From: Desulfobacter latus
Lineage (GTDB): Bacteria > Desulfobacterota > Desulfobacteria > Desulfobacterales > Desulfobacteraceae
Reading direction: 5' to 3'
Assembly: GCF_013389365.1 (NCBI RefSeq)
Contig: NZ_JACADJ010000025.1
Span: 1 to 51,421 of the forward strand
DNA: 51,421 nt
In this document: piece by piece, positions 28,641 to 37,524 of the stretch
Numbering within the stretch: the stretch's first letter is position 1
Layout of the letters: each line of letters starts with the position of its first letter
Notes under the pieces: generated by a model
Database searches by the model: none
The model's input: the letters and a program-made list of their open reading frames with translations, nothing else
Told to the model about the DNA's origin: nothing
Position numbers and translations under genes: made by a program

Positions 28641-29836
28641 AACCCTGGACCCGAAATAAAGATATAAAACGTAACCTTGAAAAAAGGTGGGACAAGGGGC
28701 AGTTTCTTGTAAAGGTTGTGGAAGCCGACCCTTTTGATCCCTTTCGTATGCCGTTGAAACGGCCCAATGCCGGTGAACTGACTTGCGAATTTGAGGCAGC
28801 CCGGGAGTGGATGGCGCATCTGGTTCGCCATGGGGCAGGGGAGAATAAGCCCGGCTTTTCCATTGAATGGCAGACGATAAACCACCGGGTTCTGGGTAAA
28901 AATAAAATCCCCAAAGCTGTGGTGTTTTACGCCTTGGAAGATGTTATTTCCTATCTTGGCAAAAAGGATCAGGCCCGCCGGTTTGAAGCATTATTCCATA
29001 AAATTGTGGCCAGGCTTCCGGAACTTAAAGCCCCTTTGTTGAAAAAGCCCATGCTGGTCCTTGCCCACGAATCGGTATGGGACAAACTGCTGGCGGTTGT
29101 ATCCTGGATGAAAGTCCACCCAAGGCCACAAATTTATCTTCGTCAGCTGGAAATTGCCGGGATAGACACCAAATTTATAGAAACCCACAAAGATATTTTA
29201 ACCCGGCTGCTGACCGCCGTGCTATCGCCCGACGCCGTTAACCAGGGAGTAAAAGGAAAACACGCCTTTGAACAGCGCTTTGGTTTTCGCTGCAAACCTG
29301 CCCGGATTCGTTTGCGAATCCTTGATCCCGCCCTTTCCGTCATGGGGCTCACCGATCTCGAAGTCCCGGAAGATCAGTTCCGGGAGTTGAATTTAAAACC
29401 GGATACTGTCTTTGTGGTGGAAAATGAAATCACCGGTCTTGCCTTTCCCCCTTTTCCTGATGGGGTGATGATCATCGGTCTTGGATACGGGCTGTCCGTG
29501 CTTTCCCATGTGCCCTGGATCAACAGACGTCATGTCTGGTACTGGGGGGATCTGGATACCCACGGTTTTGCCATGCTGGACCGTATTCGACACTATCTGC
29601 CCCAAACCCGTTCCTTTCTCATGGACGAAGACACACTTCTGGCCCATAACGCTTTCTGGGGGAATGAGCCCTCGCCGACGCAGCGGGATCTGCCGTTGTT
29701 AACACCTGATGAAGCAAACGTCTATAATGCCCTTTGCCGGAATATATACGCCCAAAATCTAAGACTGGAGCAGGAGCGTATCTCATATGCCCTTGTCCTT
29801 GAATTTATCCGGGCAATTGACCCGGGCAGGACTTGA
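28637..29836 (+). CDS. jetD: Wadjet nuclease JetD (DUF3322/DUF2220, Toprim-like)
   Basis: JetD cuts the plasmid once the SMC complex has finished loop extrusion. The protein has 399 residues. The N-terminal DUF3322 part includes FEAAREWMAHL and LAHESVWDKLLAVV-like motifs. The C-terminal DUF2220/Toprim part shows VVENEITGLAFP with the conserved Glu, then WYWGDLDTHGFAMLDRIR with the DxD metal ligands, and FLMDEDTLL. All key acidic residues are present, so the system looks complete and active. The start ATG overlaps the jetC stop. The gene converges on hsdR with 28 bases between the stops. Confidence 0.92.
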   Translation: MKPWTRNKDIKRNLEKRWDKGQFLVKVVEADPFDPFRMPLKRPNAGELTCEFEAAREWMAHLVRHGAGENKPGFSIEWQTINHRVLGKNKIPKAVVFYALEDVISYLGKKDQARRFEALFHKIVARLPELKAPLLKKPMLVLAHESVWDKLLAVVSWMKVHPRPQIYLRQLEIAGIDTKFIETHKDILTRLLTAVLSPDAVNQGVKGKHAFEQRFGFRCKPARIRLRILDPALSVMGLTDLEVPEDQFRELNLKPDTVFVVENEITGLAFPPFPDGVMIIGLGYGLSVLSHVPWINRRHVWYWGDLDTHGFAMLDRIRHYLPQTRSFLMDEDTLLAHNAFWGNEPSPTQRDLPLLTPDEANVYNALCRNIYAQNLRLEQERISYALVLEFIRAIDPGRT

Positions 29837-29864
29837 TTCATATTTGCCTGCTAAGGCTCAGGAG

Positions 29865-32800
29865 TCAAGACGCCGCATAAACACTATGAACATCATTCTG
29901 GTACTGCATAAAAACGTGATCAAACACGACACCGGTCTTTTGTTCAACGTCATCAATGCTGTAGAAGGGATCGGGCAATCCTGTGTTCTCATCATACAGG
30001 TAGTTGTAAATAAAGGTCTTAACCGCGGCCTTGGTTACCTCTTTCTCCCGCCAGTTCTCAACCTTCAGCTTTTCGGCTTTCAGACCCTCAAGGAGTTCTC
30101 CGGCAATCTGCTTTACCTTGTCCCGATCCGCCTTGGATATCTGCGGTTTCAACAATAAATCAAAGACCGCCAGTTTCTCCTCGGTGAGGCCTTCACGCGC
30201 GGCCCGCTTCTCTTCCTCGGATAGGTGCCGGTAATACGTCATCAGTTCCTCAAAGGTCTTTTCAATGGTAGTCCGGTTCTTCTCCGCGTTGTATTCCTTG
30301 ATGATCTCCTGATAGCGCCTGTTGAAGTCGGTCCGCAGGGGATTGCGTTTCAGCATCCGTGCCAGCTTCTTTTCGATGGCCTCCTTCAGGCAGTAGACCG
30401 TTGTGTTTTTATGTTTCTTTTTGGCAAACTCTTCCTGCAACAGCCCAAAGTCAATCTTGCTTATATCATAAAGGTAATCATCGTCGCCCGCACCGGCCTC
30501 CCTTACTTCTACGGCCTGGTCCACAACCTTATGAAGTTCCTGGATGATCCTGCTGATGTCGGCGGTCTCCCGATCTCCCTGCAGCTTCTTATAAATAATG
30601 TTGATGGCGTCGTGAGGCGCCTTGAAGTCGTTAACGGCTTTGATGTTCAAACAGGCCTTAAATTTCTTGAAAACCATCCGTGCCTGGATCTCGAACCGCT
30701 TCCGGGTCTCTTCACTCTGATGGATCACATCCTTGGCATCCTTTATGGCTGCGATTTTGTCGAATCCTGTGTTCACGGTTACCGTCTCAAGTGCAAACCC
30801 TCGCTCCTTCAGAAAGGTCCTGGTATGATCAATGGCCTCGGCCAGTTCCCCAAGCAGTTCTTCATCGGGTTTAACCGGCGGTTCCGGGCTGCCGTCCGTT
30901 CCCGCCCCGCCGCCGGTGGCAAATGTGGCCAGTGCTTCCCGCAAATTCTTCAGGATACCGCAATAGTCAACGATCAAGCCGTTGTTTTTACCCTCGTTAA
31001 TCCGGTTGGCCCGGGCGATGGCCTGCATCAGCGTGTGCGCCTTGAGGGGTTTGTCAAGATAAAGGGTTGACAGACTTGGGACATCGAAACCCGTCAGCCA
31101 CATGGCACAGACAAAGACGACACGAAACGGGTGATCCTCCCGCTTGAATGCGGCGTCCATTTCAAGGGTCTTGCCATCGGGCGTCTCAAAGCCGGCTTTC
31201 ATGAGGGTCCGGTGCGGGACAATATCCAGATCCCACCGTTCGAACTTCTCGATCTCCCCCTGTTCCTCACTGACGACAACCGCCATCCGGGTTTCTTTAA
31301 GCCATTCAATTTTACGCCGCAGCTCCATGGTTTCCTGTTCGTCGCAGGCCGCTTCGAGGTCAGCTTCGGTTTTCTTAATATGCTCCTGCCAGAAAAACTG
31401 AACCAGTTTATACATCCGTACGGCGGTGATCTTGTCGATGCTGACAAACATGGCCTTACCGGTTTCCCAGGCGGTTGCGTAATGGGTAACAAAGTCCCGG
31501 GCAATGGCCGTAAGCCGCCCGGCCGCTGTAATCACATGATAGGCCCTGGACAGATCCCTTTCCAGGAGGGCCTCCTGGTCGGCATCAAGCTCGATGGCTT
31601 CCAGTTTCTCAGCCAGTTGCATATTGATGTCCGTGGTGGACAGTTTGAGTTTTTCCCCACGGCTGTCATAGAAGAGCGGAACCGTTGCATCATCCTCAAC
31701 GGCCCGCTGGAAGTCATAGGTCGATACATACCCCCCGAATATCTTTTTGGTGATCTCATCATCCTTGAACAGCGGGGTCCCGGTAAACCCGATGTAATGG
31801 GCGTTGGGCAGGGCATTGCGCATATTCAGGGCGAGCCGGCCATACTGGGTACGATGGGCCTCATCAGAGATGACAATGATGTCGGACCGATCAGAGTAGA
31901 TATCTTCGGGTCCCATAACGTCCTGGTTGAATTTGTGGATCATTGTGAAGATATACGCTTTGGTCGAAGAGAACAGTTTCCGAAGGTGGGCACCACTTGA
32001 TGCCCGGCAGGGATCTTTATCGTTATCGACAATGCCGCATCCGGCAAAGGTCTTGTAGAGCTGGGTGTCCAGATCCTCACGATCCGTGACAATCAGAAAG
32101 GTAAAATTCCCGGTCAGCTTACGGTGTACCTTTTGGGAGAAAAACACCATGGAATAGGACTTGCCTGATCCCTGGGTATGCCAGAACACCCCCAGCTGTC
32201 CCCCAAGGGTATCACGATCCGCCACGGATCGAATGGCCCGGTTTACCCCAAGATACTGATGGTTCCGGGCAACGATCTTGGCAAGGGTTCCGGCGCCCTG
32301 GTCAAACAGGATGAAGTTTTCAAAGAGATCCATAAAATTCGACCTGGCGCACACGCCCTTGAGCATGGTCTCAAAGTCAACCACCCCGGGTGCTTCCTCA
32401 TCCAATCGTTTCCACTCTTTAAAATGGCCGTACCTGGCCGACAGCGACCCCATCCTGGCCTGATCCCCGTTGGACAGCATGATAAAGGCATTGTGATCAA
32501 ACAAATGGGGGATGGTGTCCTTGTAGTCCTTCAGGTTCTCGTTATAAGCCCGGCGTATATCCTTGTGGACGTTCTTGAGTTCGATGAACAACAGGGGAAT
32601 GCCGTTGACAAACCCGATGATGTCCGGACGCCGCCGATACGGCACTTTTTTGATCCACAGTTCCCGGACCACCCGGAAATCATTGTTCAGCGGATCTTCA
32701 AAGTCAAAAACCTTGAGATGCCGCTCCTCGATGACACCCTTATCGTTCTTGAACTTGACGGGAACGCCGCTTTTGAACAGCCCGTATTTCTCCCGGTTCG

Positions 32801-33071
32801 CCTGGAGGGGCGACTTGCTGACGCCGGCAGCGGTAATTGTTGTCAGGGCTGAGTCATAGGCAACGTCGGGTAAATCGGGGTTATATCGCTTCAGGGCCGC
32901 CAGCAGATAACGCACCAGCACCACCTCGGTGTCATCGTTGCGGCCCAGCAATGAGTCCTGACCGAAGTCCTCAGCATGATAGGCATACACTGAGTCCCAG
33001 CCCAGTTCCGTCTCAAAGTACTCGGCAGTGGTCTGCTGGACGAGCCGGTCTTCGGTCATTGCTCCTGTCAT
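29865..33071 (-). CDS. hsdR: Type I restriction endonuclease subunit HsdR
   Basis: HsdR translocates DNA and cuts unmodified DNA in complex with HsdM and HsdS. The protein has 1068 residues. The PD-(D/E)xK nuclease motif is [19 protein letters not shown] (about residues 147-166). The helicase has Walker [12 protein letters not shown] (about 300), DEAH in [11 protein letters not shown] and FTGTPLF. The C-terminal helical domain has DYCGILKNL and long basic helices. The start at 33071 overlaps the hsdS stop as ATGA and has a GGAG box; no catalytic residue is missing. It is the last gene of the minus-strand restriction operon. Confidence 0.94.
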   Translation of the reverse strand: MTGAMTEDRLVQQTTAEYFETELGWDSVYAYHAEDFGQDSLLGRNDDTEVVLVRYLLAALKRYNPDLPDVAYDSALTTITAAGVSKSPLQANREKYGLFKSGVPVKFKNDKGVIEERHLKVFDFEDPLNNDFRVVRELWIKKVPYRRRPDIIGFVNGIPLLFIELKNVHKDIRRAYNENLKDYKDTIPHLFDHNAFIMLSNGDQARMGSLSARYGHFKEWKRLDEEAPGVVDFETMLKGVCARSNFMDLFENFILFDQGAGTLAKIVARNHQYLGVNRAIRSVADRDTLGGQLGVFWHTQGSGKSYSMVFFSQKVHRKLTGNFTFLIVTDREDLDTQLYKTFAGCGIVDNDKDPCRASSGAHLRKLFSSTKAYIFTMIHKFNQDVMGPEDIYSDRSDIIVISDEAHRTQYGRLALNMRNALPNAHYIGFTGTPLFKDDEITKKIFGGYVSTYDFQRAVEDDATVPLFYDSRGEKLKLSTTDINMQLAEKLEAIELDADQEALLERDLSRAYHVITAAGRLTAIARDFVTHYATAWETGKAMFVSIDKITAVRMYKLVQFFWQEHIKKTEADLEAACDEQETMELRRKIEWLKETRMAVVVSEEQGEIEKFERWDLDIVPHRTLMKAGFETPDGKTLEMDAAFKREDHPFRVVFVCAMWLTGFDVPSLSTLYLDKPLKAHTLMQAIARANRINEGKNNGLIVDYCGILKNLREALATFATGGGAGTDGSPEPPVKPDEELLGELAEAIDHTRTFLKERGFALETVTVNTGFDKIAAIKDAKDVIHQSEETRKRFEIQARMVFKKFKACLNIKAVNDFKAPHDAINIIYKKLQGDRETADISRIIQELHKVVDQAVEVREAGAGDDDYLYDISKIDFGLLQEEFAKKKHKNTTVYCLKEAIEKKLARMLKRNPLRTDFNRRYQEIIKEYNAEKNRTTIEKTFEELMTYYRHLSEEEKRAAREGLTEEKLAVFDLLLKPQISKADRDKVKQIAGELLEGLKAEKLKVENWREKEVTKAAVKTFIYNYLYDENTGLPDPFYSIDDVEQKTGVVFDHVFMQYQNDVHSVYAAS

Positions 33072-34252
33072 ACGGGGATTTCTCCGTTTATGAGTTTGGG
33101 TAACAGGAGGTCACGGGCGGTTTTTAACTTTTGGTTTTGCAATGTAAGATTTAAAATTTGTTGATCAATTGGAGCGGATATATCTTCGTACTGCTTAATA
33201 ATATTCTCAGGTGGTGTAAGTAACCCCTGTTCTGATAAGAGCTTTTTGGTTACAGAGGCGAATATGGCCCCTCCCCCAATGATATCCTCCTGAAAAAAAT
33301 GGTTCCTTAATTGGTAATAAAGATGCGATTGATACCCTGCCTTGCTTCGTATTGAAGCCAACCCACGCCCAAGTATGATTTTATCAACAGTTCGATTAAG
33401 CCTACCGACGGGTGCTCGAACACTACAAAGGATATCTCCAGGTTCAGCGATACGATTACCGGCAGTGCTAAATTTTTTATGTGAAACAAAACGAAACCCG
33501 AAGTCGGTTACTCCTTGATGGAATGGTAACCCTTCGCCCGATGAATTATAGTACTCGGATTTCGGGCTCTGCCCCATTGTCAATGCAGCAACATCTTTCA
33601 ATTGCTTAATCTCCCACCCATCAGGCACACCATCGGTAATCCTTGTGTTCTCATGCCCAGGGAACCGCAACCTCACGAACCACTCACGGTAAAGGAGACG
33701 TGCGGATTCCTCAAGGAGGGCTATCCGGCGGTTGTTGTTTTCGATGAGGTCGTCGTAGGCGGAGAGGATGGAGGCTATCTTGTTTTGGGTGTCGAGAGGA
33801 GGGATGTAAACCTCAAAGTCGGGAAATCTTTTGATTGGAACTCTCTCAACGGTTGCACCAACGATAACATTAGATTCAACGGTTGCCCTCCACTCGGATG
33901 ACAAGAAATAGTAGTGAAGATACTTGGGATTGACTTTCGTAGTGTCCGGCCTCACTAACGCCATCCTACGTCCCAAACATCCCAGAAAACCGTTCGGGAT
34001 CAAAGCGTATCGGTGAAGAGTTGCCTCGTATGAGAAGACAATGTCATTTTCCTGTGGCTGAACTCGTTTGGTCCATTTAGGAAAGTCTCCCGGTGAAATA
34101 TGCTTAACATTTTCGAGATCAAGCCGTCCTCCGGGGGTCACATTCTTTATGCCTAAAAAAATAGGACCTTCACTGGCTTCTTTAGGTGTCGCATGAGGGC
34201 CATCATATATACCAACCGCAAATGCTTTGATTGGTCGTTTTTCATGCCTCAT
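33068..34252 (-). CDS. hsdS: Type I restriction-modification specificity subunit HsdS
   Basis: HsdS sets the DNA target of both modification and cutting. The 394 residues show two target-recognition domains, each followed by a conserved helix. The first helix region, [19 protein letters not shown] with [21 protein letters not shown], is the central conserved region; the second, [34 protein letters not shown], closes the protein. The DNA of the second recognition domain (about 33100-33600) is visibly AT-richer than the neighbours, as expected for a part exchanged by recombination. ATGA overlaps couple it to hsdM and hsdR. Confidence 0.93.
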   Translation of the reverse strand: MRHEKRPIKAFAVGIYDGPHATPKEASEGPIFLGIKNVTPGGRLDLENVKHISPGDFPKWTKRVQPQENDIVFSYEATLHRYALIPNGFLGCLGRRMALVRPDTTKVNPKYLHYYFLSSEWRATVESNVIVGATVERVPIKRFPDFEVYIPPLDTQNKIASILSAYDDLIENNNRRIALLEESARLLYREWFVRLRFPGHENTRITDGVPDGWEIKQLKDVAALTMGQSPKSEYYNSSGEGLPFHQGVTDFGFRFVSHKKFSTAGNRIAEPGDILCSVRAPVGRLNRTVDKIILGRGLASIRSKAGYQSHLYYQLRNHFFQEDIIGGGAIFASVTKKLLSEQGLLTPPENIIKQYEDISAPIDQQILNLTLQNQKLKTARDLLLPKLINGEIPV

Positions 34253-36318
34253 ATCCTAAGCCCCTCAAAGTTGCTTTGAATAATTCCTGCTAACTCACTC
34301 GCCTCCTGGTTCAACCCCTCAAGCTCAAGATGGATCTCCCGAATGGTCTCCTCAAAGTTAAAATCTTCATCTTCAACGGGCGGAGCAACCCCAGCGTACC
34401 TCCCCGGTGTCAGACTCCAGTCATTGGCCTCAAGTTCCGACTGATCGACCAGCTTTACCAGACCTTCAACATCAACAAGCCGGGCGTCAGGGAAACGGGA
34501 TTGCAGCCAGTCAATCTGCCGATAGTAATACCCCGGTCTCTTCAACTGCCCGATCGCCTCTTTCCGAAGGAGATCCAGTTCCTTTCTGAGACGGTTGACC
34601 CCGCGATGATCCCACGCATCATCGGCCTTAGCGTCCAGGTCCTTTTCGGCGATGTCAACTCCCCGTACCGTCTGTTTAAACAAAAGGTCAATCTGTCGGG
34701 TCAATGCCTTCAGTTGTGCGCGGATCGACCCAAAGTCCTCACGGGCCTGGTGTTGGCGGGCATTCGTGCCGGGTATCTCGGCGTATTCGGCTTTGAACGC
34801 CTTAATGTCGGACACCAGGTTCTCACCATGGGCCTTGTACTGCGCGACCCGCTCGGATGTCTCATTGATTGATTCGGTCAACCCACTGTCCTGAACACCC
34901 TTCTGGAAGACCTTGAGCTGTGCCAGCAGCGGTTCATGACCATCGATAAAATGTTTGAGCGCATCCTCGATTGTCATACTTTCAGTGACCAGGGTCTCCA
35001 GATACGCCTTGATGAGCCCCAGGAATCGGTCTGTCCGACCACGGTACAGCCAGATGATTGCCGTGAGATTCTTCAACTGTTCCGGCGTGAAGTCATATAT
35101 CTTCCGGGTAACCTTCCGATAGACATTCCGGGCATCCAGCATAAGCACCTTATCGGTCATGGCCTCGGGTTTGGACTTATCGAAAAACCACAGCTCACAG
35201 GGTACGGACCGCGTATAAAAGAAGTTGGACCGGATACCGATCATGACGTCAATATGGCCGGTTCTGATGAGCTTCTCCCGGACGGCAGCCTCTTTGTTAC
35301 CGGCGCTTGACGCCTGGGAGCTCATGACAAAGCCTGCCCGGCCCGTCTCATTCAGATAGCTGTAAAAGTAGGATATCCACAGGTAATTGCCGTTGCTGAC
35401 CTCTTTGTTTTTATTCACACCGGGCAACCCAAATGGCAGCCGGGGATCAGCCTTGATTTTTTCGGCGTCCACCTTATCTACATTGAACGGCGGATTGGCC
35501 ATCACAAAATCAGCCTTTTCCCTGAGCTCATGATTGTCTTCGTAAAAGGTGTTGCCTTCGAGAATCCGACCTTCAAGACCGTGGACGGCAAGGTTCATTT
35601 TGGCAAGACGAATGGTCAGCGCGGTCTTTTCCTGCCCATAAAACGTGACGGCCTCCTGGGTTGCCTTGCCGATCTGATTGAGGAAATGGGACGTCTGAAC
35701 GAACATGCCGCCGGAGCCACAGGCCGGGTCCAGCACGGTTCCATGGTCCGGCTCAATGACATTCACAATGGTCTGAACCAGAGAGATCGGCGTAAAGAAC
35801 TCCCCGGAATCCTGGGCACCGGCCATGGCAAACTTCATGAGAAAGTACTCATAGATCCGGCCAAAGAGATCCCCATTGCCGTTACGCAGGGCCTCATCAT
35901 CAAAGATCCGCAGCATCTTGCTCAGCAGTTCGTTATCAAAGATGTGGTATTCCCTGGGCAGGATATCCTGGAGTCCCGTATAGTCGGACTCAATAAGTGT
36001 CATCGCATGGATAATCCTCCGGGCAATGTCCTCACCTGAAGGCAGCTCAAGCAGATACTTGAACTGAGCCTCTTCCTGAAGATACAACGCGCTTCTTTGA
36101 ACGAAGTCATCTTTGGTAAGCGGACGTGTTTTGCCGCCACGGGACGGCAGATTTTTCTTGATCTCTTTCTCAACGATCAGATAACGATTGTAGGCATGTC
36201 GCAAAAAAATCAGCCCCAATATGGGCAAGGCGTATTCAGTAGAGGTCAGTTTTGAGTTTGCCCGCAGCTGGTCGGCGGCTTCCCACAGTCGTCTTTCGAT
36301 TTGTTCGATGTTGTCCAT
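34249..36318 (-). CDS. hsdM: Type I restriction-modification methyltransferase subunit HsdM
   Basis: HsdM is the adenine-N6 methyltransferase. The start at 36318 (MDNIEQIERRLWEAADQLR) has an AGGA box 6 bases upstream; the longer frame from 36372 has none. The N-terminal HsdM_N domain contains LPILGLIFLRHAYNRY. The AdoMet motif is VLDPACGSGGMF (about residues 194-205) and the catalytic motif is NPPFNV (about 272-277). With 689 residues it exceeds the common 500-550; the extra C-terminal part (about 480-689) is helical, with LDLLRKEAIGQL-type coils. It follows the 229-residue gene by 35 bases on the same strand. Confidence 0.94.
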   Translation of the reverse strand: MDNIEQIERRLWEAADQLRANSKLTSTEYALPILGLIFLRHAYNRYLIVEKEIKKNLPSRGGKTRPLTKDDFVQRSALYLQEEAQFKYLLELPSGEDIARRIIHAMTLIESDYTGLQDILPREYHIFDNELLSKMLRIFDDEALRNGNGDLFGRIYEYFLMKFAMAGAQDSGEFFTPISLVQTIVNVIEPDHGTVLDPACGSGGMFVQTSHFLNQIGKATQEAVTFYGQEKTALTIRLAKMNLAVHGLEGRILEGNTFYEDNHELREKADFVMANPPFNVDKVDAEKIKADPRLPFGLPGVNKNKEVSNGNYLWISYFYSYLNETGRAGFVMSSQASSAGNKEAAVREKLIRTGHIDVMIGIRSNFFYTRSVPCELWFFDKSKPEAMTDKVLMLDARNVYRKVTRKIYDFTPEQLKNLTAIIWLYRGRTDRFLGLIKAYLETLVTESMTIEDALKHFIDGHEPLLAQLKVFQKGVQDSGLTESINETSERVAQYKAHGENLVSDIKAFKAEYAEIPGTNARQHQAREDFGSIRAQLKALTRQIDLLFKQTVRGVDIAEKDLDAKADDAWDHRGVNRLRKELDLLRKEAIGQLKRPGYYYRQIDWLQSRFPDARLVDVEGLVKLVDQSELEANDWSLTPGRYAGVAPPVEDEDFNFEETIREIHLELEGLNQEASELAGIIQSNFEGLRI

Positions 36319-36353
36319 GTGTTCCTGTTCAAAATGAAATTCAGTGGATTTTC

Positions 36354-37043
36354 TCAGCGGTTCGCAAACCACACCCGATAATCCTGGATAAGTTGAGCAT
36401 TGGCTGATTGCTTGTTAATTACCGCTAAGTCACAGAGCGGACACTCATATTTTCTGCGACCCAACCGCAGTGTCGCAATAACACCATACAAGTCATCAAT
36501 TAACGAAATTTTTTTGACGCTCACCCGATCCCCTGACCGCAATGGTCCTCGTTCCTGCCATTCATCAACCTCAGCGTCAAATGGGAAGGTCAAATGCTCT
36601 TCAAGATAGGCTCCCCATCGTTTCATCATCGCCATCTCGTTTCCATGATCAACTCCGCGTAAAATCTGCTGAATCCGTTTGCCTACGTCACCTAACCAGC
36701 TATAGCTTTGGTCCAAAACCAGCTTAAGCTCATTTTGGGCATACTTCACGTCTTGTTCAGTATCTCTTGCTGTTGTCACCTCCACGTTATGAGGATACAA
36801 TCCCATTTGAGTCCAGTCTAATCCCTCTTCCTCACAGGTTTCAAGGGATGATATCGGCATCTCTCGAAGCGTGATACTATCCCACTCAATATCGATGATC
36901 GTTGCCCCATCTTCCTGGGGTCTGATGTCAAGAATTCTCCCCTGCCATCCTTCAAGGCTGAATGCTTCGGTATCAGGATCAAGTACATCCGGTTTTACCC
37001 TGACCGAATCGCCAATTTTCAATGAGGTTTCGCTGTTATTCAT
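36354..37043 (-). CDS. Unrecognised 229-residue protein with two SH3-like segments, heading the hsd operon
   Basis: The start at 37043 (MNNSETSLKIGDSVRV) is supported by AAGGAG about 10 bases upstream; an in-frame ATG at 37091 is weaker. The N-terminal segment (GDSVRVKPDVLDPDT, then GWQGRILDI, then IDIEWDSITL) and the C-terminal segment (GDRVSVKKISLIDDLYGVIATL) each look like small beta-barrel SH3/KOW-type modules. Between them is a helical part with LDQSYSWLGDVGKRIQQIL. The Cys pair in YECPLCDL could bind metal. Similar proteins are sometimes labelled calcium-binding, but no such motif is clear. Its place, 35 bases ahead of hsdM, suggests a regulator or accessory of the restriction system; this is inference. 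Confidence 0.75.
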   Translation of the reverse strand: MNNSETSLKIGDSVRVKPDVLDPDTEAFSLEGWQGRILDIRPQEDGATIIDIEWDSITLREMPISSLETCEEEGLDWTQMGLYPHNVEVTTARDTEQDVKYAQNELKLVLDQSYSWLGDVGKRIQQILRGVDHGNEMAMMKRWGAYLEEHLTFPFDAEVDEWQERGPLRSGDRVSVKKISLIDDLYGVIATLRLGRRKYECPLCDLAVINKQSANAQLIQDYRVWFANR

Positions 37044-37524
37044 ACTCAGTTTTCTCCTTATCTCTTTAGAATGCTTGCAAAATTTTTTCAATTTGCCACA
37101 TAGTTGACTAAGGAACGGGCCTTCAATAACTTGATTATTTCTTCTTTAATTGAATTATCGATTCTTGTACTTTCACTGCACTATCATTCAAGCCTAAATT
37201 AGAAATATCAACCAAAAAATTTTATTATTCACTCTCCTCCCAAATAACATAGCTCTATTTATTTTTCACTCAGAGATTACAGCCAGGGTAAAAAAATAAC
37301 GCTGAAGGAAGGGTGTTCAATATAAATTTTCAAAGTGAATAATTCTTATGTTTCGTCTTGACTGGCTCAGGTCAGTACTCATGGTATTATCAGCAGAAAT
37401 ATGTGGATAATGACCGATAAATTACAGATAAGATGAGAAGGCATGAGCCCCTCTGTGATATAGTTATCACGATAAGTAAAATTGAATCATAAGATGTGTA
37501 AAAAATTAGAAGGGAAAAACCCCT
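37044..37524. other. Divergent AT-rich intergenic region between the hsd operon and the SNF2 gene
   Basis: This 481-base gap holds no gene. It is AT-rich and must carry promoters in both directions. A weak plus-strand candidate is ttgact near 37353 with tattat near 37386, but the spacing is long. The only clear structure is the inverted repeat at 37455-37470. Confidence 0.5.
37455..37470. promoter_or_regulatory. Operator-like inverted repeat upstream of the SNF2 helicase gene
   Basis: gtgata-tagt-tatcac is a perfect 6-bp inverted repeat with a 4-base centre, 55 bases before the start codon. The size and position suit a dimeric repressor or activator site. No regulator of matching type is encoded beside it. 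Confidence 0.4.

Noticed and set aside
30225-32000. Two long plus-strand frames (281 and 289 residues) opposite hsdR
   Set aside because: hsdR is unambiguous on the other strand with intact motifs over the whole span; the frames have no family features.
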